Source: an uncultured Spirochaetaceae bacterium (GTDB taxonomy: Bacteria > Spirochaetota > Spirochaetia > Treponematales > UBA12059). From it: 8,377 bases of DNA. Position 1 is the first letter of the stretch. Every line of letters starts with the position of its first letter. The position numbers and the translations under genes are program-made. Where the stretch lies: NCBI GenBank assembly GCA_938004315.1, contig CALKWG010000285.1:1-8377 (forward strand), written 5' to 3'. Below the pieces are notes generated by a model. That model was not told where the DNA came from, made no database searches, and saw nothing but the letters and a program-made list of their open reading frames with translations. This document shows positions 1-5,545 of the stretch, one piece after another.

Positions 1-15
1 GCAGGCTTTGTAAAC

Positions 16-21
16 TGTCAA
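16..21 (-). promoter_or_regulatory. Possible -35 box of an off-window gene
   Basis: Read on the minus strand, these bases are an exact TTGACA. They sit in an AT-rich stretch (roughly 1-70) that also carries a run of nine T on the plus strand at 24-32. A -10 box at normal spacing would fall outside the window, so the promoter cannot be completed. If real, it would drive a minus-strand gene to the left, just after the terminator of the yhbY operon. A chance hexamer is quite possible. I see no coding region in 1-139. Confidence 0.15.
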
Positions 22-60
22 TCTTTTTTTTTGCCAGCCGAACTAGCTTTCGATGGGTTT

Positions 61-102
61 AAAAAAATGAGAGCCGCGGCATCGTCTACGAAGCTACGGC
101 TC
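61..102 (-). terminator. Rho-independent terminator after yhbY
   Basis: In the minus-strand transcript, GAGCCG (102-97) pairs with CGGCTC (76-71). The arm continues inward after a short mismatch through GC, one mismatch and a 3-bp stem, closing on a four-base loop at 85-88. After the stem, the transcript reads TCA and then seven U (plus-strand A run at 61-67). The hairpin begins 37 bases after the yhbY stop codon. Stem, U-tract and position together make this a convincing end for the three-gene minus-strand operon. Confidence 0.8.
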
Positions 103-139
103 CCGCTCGGAGGCGCGATTACAGGCCGCCCTCGACCGG

Positions 140-433
140 CTAATCTATTTTTATAATCCTACGTTCGGAATCGGGCTGCTCTTTGTAGAACACGGCCACG
201 TTACCGATGACGCGTACCAACTCCGAGCCGGTTCCCTCGGCCAAGGCGCGGGCCAGCTCCATTTTTTCGCCCTTAAAGTCGACGAAGCGTAGCTTTACGA
301 GCTCGTGGTCGGCCAAGGCCCGCTCTAAGGCGGCGGCAACGCCGTCAGCCGCTCCCGCCTTGCCCAGGCGCACCACCGGGTCGAGCTTCGTAGCCAGGGA
401 GGCCAAAGCCGCTCGTTGTTTGGATGTCAACAT
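140..433 (-). CDS. yhbY: YhbY-family RNA-binding protein (CRM domain)
   Basis: The 97-residue product matches the single-domain CRS1/YhbY (CRM) family in length and pattern. It opens with MLTSKQRAALASLA. It then has the basic glycine loop RLGKAG near residue 22, the HELVKLRF strand near 43, and a final strand LVRVIGNVAVFYKE near 72-85. Known members are small RNA-binding proteins that associate with pre-50S ribosomal particles and act in large-subunit assembly in the cytoplasm. The ATG is supported by AAAGGA (448-443), nine bases upstream. It lies 38 bases after the YggT-like gene and just before a strong terminator, so it is probably the last gene of a three-gene operon. Being co-transcribed with envelope genes is not an obvious functional link; shared promoter use is the simplest explanation. 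The family call is confident. The exact role in this organism is inferred from relatives. Confidence 0.9.
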   Translation of the reverse strand: MLTSKQRAALASLATKLDPVVRLGKAGAADGVAAALERALADHELVKLRFVDFKGEKMELARALAEGTGSELVRVIGNVAVFYKEQPDSERRIIKID

Positions 434-471
434 GCGCGTATATCCTTTCGCGGGAATCCCGGAAGACGTAA

Positions 472-1059
472 TTAGGACCTGAGGAACAGGGCCGAGAGCG
501 CCCCTATAGCCAGCCCGCCGAGCAGCCTGATCGCGGCCAGGACGAGGAAGCCGGTTATCAGGCCCTGCATATAGTTTACGATACGATCTTTATAGATGAG
601 CGCTTTGATCTTAAACAAGACCGGGTTCACCATCGCGTCCACGACGCGCCAGGCGGGGTGCAGGCTGTTCCAACGCAGCTGATAGGCCACGATGCGCGCC
701 AGCGCCAGCACGGCCATGAAGGACAGGAGGAAGGCTACGGGCGACCAGACGGTCTCCAGGATCAGGGCCAGGACGAAGCCCAGGGTCAAGGCCCCGTACG
801 AGGCTACGGTCAGGGCGCGCGATAGGGCCGCGAGGACCGCCAAGGCGGCTATGGGGGAGAAATCCATCGTCCCGCCCCGCAGGAAGGCGAAGCGGCGGAA
901 GAAGGCCAGATAGGGTTCGGTTAGGCGCTCCAAGAAGGCCGCGCCCTGCCCGCCGAGCCCGCCGGGGAACCAAGTCATGACGATGCGCGCTACGCACGCC
1001 AGCATGTACAGCGAAAGGCCGGCGGAGACAATGCGCAATATGGGTGCCAGTACGGTCAT
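472..1059 (-). CDS. YggT-family integral membrane protein
   Basis: The 195-residue product is strongly hydrophobic and shows two YGGT-type repeats. The first has a membrane helix at about 8-30 ending in RIVMTWFPG. It continues with FLERLTEPYLAFFRRF (42-57) and then MDFSPI (65-70), closely following the family pattern of an arginine helix, W-x-P, 'T-x-P-Y-L' and 'D-x-S-P'. A second unit follows from about residue 116, with an aromatic/basic loop containing NSLHPAWRVVDAMVNP and a last helix near 165-190. No enzymatic activity is established for the family. Members sit in the cytoplasmic membrane and have been linked to osmotic tolerance and to cell division or chloroplast organisation. GGAG (1070-1067), seven bases upstream, fixes the ATG. 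The gene begins 33 bases after the UPF0164-like gene and precedes yhbY, consistent with one transcript. The membrane topology and family are well supported; the job here is unknown. Confidence 0.85.
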   Translation of the reverse strand: MTVLAPILRIVSAGLSLYMLACVARIVMTWFPGGLGGQGAAFLERLTEPYLAFFRRFAFLRGGTMDFSPIAALAVLAALSRALTVASYGALTLGFVLALILETVWSPVAFLLSFMAVLALARIVAYQLRWNSLHPAWRVVDAMVNPVLFKIKALIYKDRIVNYMQGLITGFLVLAAIRLLGGLAIGALSALFLRS

Positions 1060-1092
1060 CGATTCGCTCCGGTCGTGGTATGGTCCGCGCCG

Positions 1093-2349
1093 TCAATCCA
1101 GGCGCTGTAGATCGCGTATACGCCGCTGCAGCTCGATGGACGCCTGCGCGTTCGCTCGGGCTTCCTTGGCCGGATCGAAATAGGGGTCCAGCTCTAGGGC
1201 GCGGCTCCACAGCTCTACGGCGCGCTCCAGTTGGCCGGCGGCGTAGGCCTCGAGCCCGCCGATATAGAGCGAATCCACCGTGGCGGCCCGTTCGGCCCTG
1301 CCCATATCGCCTAGGTCGAAGCGCGCGGCGACGCTGATGCGGTTGAGCGCCGTGAACTGCGTCGTCAGGTCGAGAGTGTAGTTTATATCTAGGGTCATGG
1401 GGAAGAGTTCGACCGAGGCGCCGACCGAGATGCGCGGGTTGGCGCCCTTGACCAGGAGCCCGGCGCGCAGCGACCAGAAGCTCGTCAGGGTCATGGCATA
1501 GCCCACGCCCCAGTAGGGTCGCTCGCTTTCGGCCGGGTTCACGAGGTTGATAGGGACGCTCAAGTCGGCGGATAAGAGGATGGGCCTGAAGAAGTTATAC
1601 GCCATGCCGACGGCGGCGACGGTGGGAAGGGCCTCGCCCTTGACCGGCGGCCCCAAATTCTTCAGCGTAAGGCCGAGGCCGAAGTTCTTGGAGCGGGAGG
1701 CGTAGAATTTCAAGAAGTTAAAGCGGGTAAGGAGGCCGATATCGGTCATGATCGCGACGGCCGACTGCCCGGCGCCCGAGCCGGCTATAACCGAACCCTG
1801 GTCGTCCCCGTAATCGGGGACGGTCCGGGCCCCGAGCTTCAGGTTGGCGCCGACGGCTAGGCCATAGAAGTAATAGCCGGGGAAGAGGCGGACCGAGGCG
1901 TTGGCTATGCCTAGGGCCTCCGAATAGTAGCCGCTCGTAACGCGGTAGCCGAAGTCGTCGCGCTCGGTAAAGGGCAGGTAGAGCCACTTGCCGCCGGCGG
2001 CGAAGCCGAAGTTGCCGAAGCGCACGGCGTAGACGGCGCCTTCGATGCGGGTATCCTGAATCCAGTTGTTATGGAAGAGGGCGGCCTGCGTGCGCTCGAG
2101 GAGCGCGCTGCCGGCCGGGTTGAGCTCCAGGAAGGACGCGTCGGCGGCCACCGCGGTATAGGCCATGCCCATGCTCTCGGCCGCGCCGCCCATGGGTATG
2201 CGGGTCGAGAGGAAGACCGTCCGGCCGGCGTTGGGATCGGGCTCGAAGAGGTTGTAGATGAATTCGTAGGCCGAGGCGAAGCCCTGGGCCTGGACGCCGG
2301 CGGCGCAGACTGAGATCAGTATACTGAGCGCCGCGCGCCGAGCCTTCAT
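1093..2349 (-). CDS. UPF0164-like outer-membrane protein with TPR tail
   Basis: The product has 418 residues. A signal peptide is clear: basic MKARR, a hydrophobic core at about 7-19, and likely cleavage after VQA (21). The mature start carries the hallmark segment at 43-81, with FLSTRIPMGGAAESMGMAYT followed by D-x-SFLELNPAGS. This resembles UPF0164 of treponemes and, more distantly, FadL/PorV-type barrels. From about 85 to 345, alternating short hydrophobic and aromatic strands rich in G, Y and F fit an outer-membrane beta-barrel. The last strand ends near ISVAARFDLGD. Residues 358-391 then form a clear TPR (GLEAYAAGQLERAVELWSRA followed by LELDP), placing a helical tail in the periplasm. 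Treponeme UPF0164 members have been modelled as FadL-like long-chain fatty-acid importers. That substrate is inference here. C15 does not sit in a valid lipobox (ISVC), so this is not predicted to be a lipoprotein. No Shine-Dalgarno precedes the ATG; see the promoter entry. It is the first gene of the minus operon. Confidence 0.75.
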   Translation of the reverse strand: MKARRAALSILISVCAAGVQAQGFASAYEFIYNLFEPDPNAGRTVFLSTRIPMGGAAESMGMAYTAVAADASFLELNPAGSALLERTQAALFHNNWIQDTRIEGAVYAVRFGNFGFAAGGKWLYLPFTERDDFGYRVTSGYYSEALGIANASVRLFPGYYFYGLAVGANLKLGARTVPDYGDDQGSVIAGSGAGQSAVAIMTDIGLLTRFNFLKFYASRSKNFGLGLTLKNLGPPVKGEALPTVAAVGMAYNFFRPILLSADLSVPINLVNPAESERPYWGVGYAMTLTSFWSLRAGLLVKGANPRISVGASVELFPMTLDINYTLDLTTQFTALNRISVAARFDLGDMGRAERAATVDSLYIGGLEAYAAGQLERAVELWSRALELDPYFDPAKEARANAQASIELQRRIRDLQRLD

Positions 2350-2358
2350 GGTACAGGA

Positions 2359-2387
2359 AATATACAGTATGGGGCGGATTATTTCTA
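2359..2387 (-). promoter_or_regulatory. Sigma-70-type promoter for the minus-strand operon
   Basis: Read on the minus strand, TAGAAA (2387-2382) matches the -35 consensus at four of six bases. TATATT (2364-2359) matches the -10 consensus at five of six. The spacer is exactly 17 bases. Transcription would start near 2352, only about three bases before the ATG at 2349-2347. The resulting mRNA would be essentially leaderless, which agrees with the absence of a Shine-Dalgarno there. The call is by pattern only; another promoter further upstream is possible. Confidence 0.45.
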
Positions 2388-2393
2388 TATAAT
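2388..2393 (+). promoter_or_regulatory. Consensus -10 box for the plus-strand TPR/receptor operon
   Basis: This is a perfect TATAAT in an AT-rich pocket of otherwise GC-rich DNA, facing the plus-strand genes. No good -35 is seen 15-19 bases upstream and there is no TG extension, so the promoter may be weak or need an activator. Transcription would begin near 2400, giving a leader of about 75 bases to the ATG at 2475. The -10 box abuts the proposed -35 of the opposing promoter, so both are unlikely to be occupied by polymerase at once. Confidence 0.4.
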
Positions 2394-2452
2394 ACAGCGG
2401 GCTTCGTATTGGCGCTCAGCTCCTCGCGCGGCGCGCCGACAATGATACGGAA

Positions 2453-2465
2453 GAGGAGTATACTC
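2453..2465 (+). promoter_or_regulatory. GAGGAG ribosome-binding-like site within a palindrome
   Basis: GAGGAG at 2453-2458 is the only strong purine Shine-Dalgarno motif in the leader of the TPR gene. It overlaps a perfect 10-base palindrome, GAGTATACTC (2456-2465). The next ATG is at 2475, leaving 16 bases between them, longer than usual. The earlier in-frame ATG (2442) and TTG (2409) lie upstream of the motif, with none of their own. The motif may be a poorly spaced site for 2475, or just codons for Lys-Arg-Ser if translation begins earlier. Confidence 0.3.
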
Positions 2466-2474
2466 ACGATTAGG

Positions 2475-5400
2475 ATGCGGCGCCTCGTTATATTCTGGGC
2501 GACACTCGTAAGCTTTCTCATCATCGCCGCCGGCCCGGCCTTCGCCTTGGGCGGCCGCGAGGATCCGCTCCGCCGGGTGGACGCCCTCATCGCGGAGCAG
2601 CGCTACGACGAGGCCATCATCTATATCAGCGAGTTCATCAAGGCCAATCCCGACCGCTTCGACGAGGCCCAGGGCAAGCTGCGCCAGATATCGCGCCTAC
2701 GTCAGAGCTACAACCAGAACTACCTGGCCCTCATCGAGGCCATCGCGAACCCGCGCAGTAGCGAGACGGAAAAAATCGCCCTGATCGAACGGATCCTGCG
2801 GGATTACCCGCCGACGAACCCGACCGAACGGGCCTTCATAGCCGAGGCGTACGACCTAGCGCTCTTCACCGCGAACAACGCCCGATTCGCCCAGATCATG
2901 GCCGAGGGCCGCTCGCTCATCGACGCGGGGAGCTACCTGCAGGCCGCGCGAGTCTACGAATCGGGCTTCGAGCTCTACCAGCTGCAGTTCAGGCAATTGG
3001 CGGAGGTCAGCGGCGAGCTGAAGAACGAGAGCCTGGCCCGCGTTCAGGCGATCAGCACGGCGCTGAGCTATCTGCAATCGGGGATGAACGCCATGCAGGC
3101 CGCCTTCGTCGCCCTGCGCGATAGCTACGGCAGGCTGGCCGCCGCGGGAGCCGCCGAGCTCGACGCTGCGCGGAGCGCCTTCGGCGCGTCCTTAAGCGCC
3201 GCCCAGGCGGCCGCGTTCGACTATTTCGGCGCGCGGAGCGCCGTGCGGGAGGCCGGCCTGGCCCTGCGGGCCAACGTCGCCCTCTACAAGGCCGAGACCG
3301 GCGTCGACACGGACAGCTCCTTCCTGCCCTTCGCCTTCCGCCTCGCGCTCGGCCGCCCGACCGAAGAGCGGCTCGAGGGCGTGCTCGGCGCGCTGGACGC
3401 CGCCTGGATTTCGTCCCTCGGCGCGGCGCAGACGGGGGCCGAAGAAGTCCTCCGCGAGGCGCTCGCCGCGGCCAGGCGGGCCTATGACGCGGGCTCGTGG
3501 GAGGAGGCCTCGGCCTCGTTCGCGCGCGTCGGGCTCATCGTCGATTCGACCCTGCCCCTCTTCGCGCTGCGATCGCTCTATGCCCCGAGCGAGCTCTTGG
3601 CGGGAGCCAGCCCCCTGGGCCGCGCCGAGCTGGACGCGCAGGGCCAGGCCTACCTGAGCCTCCTGCACGCCGCCGAGAGCGCCCGCGACTGGGGCGCCTT
3701 GGCGCTCCTGCAGGCCGCGACGGACGCCGAGAGTGGCGCGCTAGCGGCCTTCGAGCCGGCCGGGCTCGCCCTGGACGCTGCCCTGGCCGGCTTCGGCCGT
3801 AGCCGGAGCGCCTTCGCCGCCCAATTCGCCCAAGCCGAGGAGCTGCGCCGCGCCTCGGGCGCCAGGGCCGAACGCTTAGCCGCGGTGAACGCCTCCGCCT
3901 TCGCCGACGGCGCCTCCGTCGAGCTGCAGGGCAGCTTGGACGGCTCCATTGCGAACTTCGCGGCGAAAGTGAGGGGCTTCGAGGTAGCCGCGGTGGCCCG
4001 GGCGGCCGCCTTCGAGCGGGAGCTCCTGTCGCGCGAGTCCGCCGAGGCTATCGCGCGGGTGGAGGAAGGCCGTAGCCTCCTCGCCGGCCTGCCTTCGGAC
4101 GACCCGCTCCTACCCGACGCCCTCTTCCGCTACCCGTCGCGCGCCTTGGACGTCCTGGCCCGCGCGGAGCGGGAGCTCTTGGATATCAACCGACGCATAG
4201 CCGCTTTCGTCGCCAAGTACCGCGCCGAGCAGCCCCACGCCGCGTCGGCCCAAGCGGTCCTGGAGACCATCGAGCGGGCGACGGCCCAGACCGCGGCCAA
4301 CGTCGCGCGCGTCGCCGAAGGCCGGGAGCTCTCGGCCAGGGCCCAAGAGCAGAAGCGCCAGGCCGACTCGGCCAGGCTCGAGGCCGAGCGCCGCGCCGCG
4401 GAGGCGCAGGCCGCCCTGCGCGCCTCCAACTTCGAAGTGGCGCGCGAGCGCCTCGACCGCTCCCGCGAGCGCTACCTAGCCTCGTTGAACTTAGAGCAGG
4501 ACCCGACCCTACGCGCCGCGAGCGACCGCCTCCTGGCCGAGCTCGCGGCCGCCATATTACGGGCCCAGAACGAGTTCGTCGTCGCCGACACCCGTCGCCT
4601 CCTGAACGAAGGGCGGGCCCAGTATCTCGAGGGCAACTTCGACCGCGCCGAGTCCCTGCTCCTGCAGGCGCGCGCGCGCTGGAACACCACCAACGCCACG
4701 CCCGAGACCGAGGTCGAGTATTGGCTGAGGCTCGTCCAGACGGCGCTCTCGGTAAAGACCGGCCGCGACATACCCGTCACCGCCCCCCTCTACCCCGAGA
4801 TGAGCCAGCTCCTTTCCCTGGCCAAGCAATACTACGACGAGGGGGCGGCCCTCCTGTCGCGGCGGGACCGGGTCGGCGCCTTGAGCCAATTCGCGCTGGC
4901 CAGGCAGAAGATAGCGGACGTAAAGGTCATCTTCCCCTTGAACCAGGAGGCGCGCGTGCTCGAGCTGCGCATCGACCAGCTCGTGGACGCCGACGCCTTC
5001 AACCGCCAGTTCGCGCGGCTCTTCGACGAGGCGCGGGCCAAGGTTAATAGCGGGACCGACCTGACCACGGCCTACAGCGACCTTAAGGACCTGGAAGCCA
5101 TCAACCCGCGCTATACGGGGCTCCGCGCCCTGATAGAGCTAGCCGAGATTCGGCTGGGCTTCAGGCCGCCGCCGCCCGACCCGCGCGCCTTGGCGGAGGC
5201 GCGCGAGCTCGCGGCCGCCGCGCAGCGCATCTTCGACTCGGGCGACACCGCGCGCTTCCCGCTGGCGCGGACCCAGTTGGATAGGGCCCTGCTCCTCGAC
5301 CCGAACAACCAGGCGGCGGCGCGGCTGAAGGACCGCATCGCCACGATCATCGGCGGCAGCCAGACCTTCGTGCTGCCGGCATCCGCCGAGGCGCTCTTCA

Positions 5401-5543
5401 ACGAGGCCGTCGCCCTCTTCTCGCGCGCCGAGTACATAGCCGCCCGCGCCAGGTTGGCCAGGCTCTACGCCGGTTTCGCCCAGGCCGACCGCGTGCAGAA
5501 GGTCGGCGACCTGGACGCGCGCCTGAGCGCGCTGGGGTACTGA
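2475..5543 (+). CDS. Large secreted, periplasmic TPR-repeat protein
   Basis: From this ATG the product has 1022 residues. A classic signal peptide decides the start: MRR, a hydrophobic core LVIFWATLVSFLIIAAG, and cleavage after AFA (24). In-frame starts at 2442 (1033 aa) and 2409 (TTG, 1044 aa) only lengthen the basic front end and cannot be excluded. Helical repeats of TPR type are visible at about 35-68 (AEQRYDEAIIYISEFIKANP), near 145-180 (AGSYLQAARVYESGFELY), near 335-370, near 640-680, near 700-740 (YLEGNFDRAESLLLQARARW), near 790-830, and in two C-terminal units at about 900-1020. Residues 180-600 are very Ala-rich and helical. About 610-680 is a charged, coiled-coil-like stretch rich in R, E, Q and A. 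No catalytic motif was found. TPR proteins act as protein-binding scaffolds; the signal peptide places this one in the periplasm or at an outer-membrane face. Its stop overlaps the start of the downstream receptor, so the two probably work together, but the partner is inferred. I do not recognise a specific gene name. Confidence 0.85.
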   Translation: MRRLVIFWATLVSFLIIAAGPAFALGGREDPLRRVDALIAEQRYDEAIIYISEFIKANPDRFDEAQGKLRQISRLRQSYNQNYLALIEAIANPRSSETEKIALIERILRDYPPTNPTERAFIAEAYDLALFTANNARFAQIMAEGRSLIDAGSYLQAARVYESGFELYQLQFRQLAEVSGELKNESLARVQAISTALSYLQSGMNAMQAAFVALRDSYGRLAAAGAAELDAARSAFGASLSAAQAAAFDYFGARSAVREAGLALRANVALYKAETGVDTDSSFLPFAFRLALGRPTEERLEGVLGALDAAWISSLGAAQTGAEEVLREALAAARRAYDAGSWEEASASFARVGLIVDSTLPLFALRSLYAPSELLAGASPLGRAELDAQGQAYLSLLHAAESARDWGALALLQAATDAESGALAAFEPAGLALDAALAGFGRSRSAFAAQFAQAEELRRASGARAERLAAVNASAFADGASVELQGSLDGSIANFAAKVRGFEVAAVARAAAFERELLSRESAEAIARVEEGRSLLAGLPSDDPLLPDALFRYPSRALDVLARAERELLDINRRIAAFVAKYRAEQPHAASAQAVLETIERATAQTAANVARVAEGRELSARAQEQKRQADSARLEAERRAAEAQAALRASNFEVARERLDRSRERYLASLNLEQDPTLRAASDRLLAELAAAILRAQNEFVVADTRRLLNEGRAQYLEGNFDRAESLLLQARARWNTTNATPETEVEYWLRLVQTALSVKTGRDIPVTAPLYPEMSQLLSLAKQYYDEGAALLSRRDRVGALSQFALARQKIADVKVIFPLNQEARVLELRIDQLVDADAFNRQFARLFDEARAKVNSGTDLTTAYSDLKDLEAINPRYTGLRALIELAEIRLGFRPPPPDPRALAEARELAAAAQRIFDSGDTARFPLARTQLDRALLLDPNNQAAARLKDRIATIIGGSQTFVLPASAEALFNEAVALFSRAEYIAARARLARLYAGFAQADRVQKVGDLDARLSALGY

Positions 5544-5545
5544 TG
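5534..5545 (+). promoter_or_regulatory. Ribosome binding site and TGATG stop/start overlap
   Basis: The TPR gene ends with TGA at 5541-5543, and the next gene's ATG starts on the same A (5543-5545). GGGG at 5534-5537 lies five bases before that ATG, inside the end of the upstream gene, and can serve as its ribosome binding site. This is a standard arrangement for translational coupling, implying that the two proteins are made in linked amounts. Confidence 0.75.

Larger units (their letters stand above)
2351..2397. repeat. Triple TACAG motif in the divergent promoter region
   Basis: TACAG occurs at 2352-2356, 2363-2367 and 2393-2397, and the last two share ATACAG. The start-to-start distances are 11 and 30 bases, close to one and three turns of the helix, so the copies would face the same side of the DNA. 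The middle copy also lies in a small inverted repeat, ATAC-A-GTAT (2362-2370). The set covers the minus -10 and the plus start site. It could be an operator for one regulator of both operons. Short AT-biased repeats can also arise by chance. Confidence 0.25.

Noticed and set aside
24..32. A run of nine T as a terminator for a plus-strand gene left of the window, or a phase-variable tract
   Set aside because: No hairpin precedes it within the window, and it lies in no reading frame, so neither idea can be supported from what is visible.
451..461. The inverted repeat CGGGA-A-TCCCG between the YggT-like gene and yhbY as a terminator
   Set aside because: The one-base loop cannot form a stable hairpin, and no U-tract follows on either strand.
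611..1210. A 199-codon minus-strand open frame spanning the YggT-like and UPF0164-like genes
   Set aside because: It overlaps two well-supported genes in another frame and is Arg/Pro/Gly-rich, as expected of a GC-rich shadow frame. It matches no family I recognise.
2287..2349. A lipoprotein signal (C15) in the UPF0164-like protein
   Set aside because: The residues before the cysteine are ISV, which lacks the small residue normally required just before a lipobox cysteine. Ordinary cleavage after VQA is a better fit.
3192..3668. Long antisense open frames inside the TPR gene (also near 4130-4429, 4472-4780 and 4557-4889)
   Set aside because: They are antisense to a clear coding region, of biased composition, and without a ribosome binding site or recognisable domain. 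High GC makes stop codons rare on the opposite strand.
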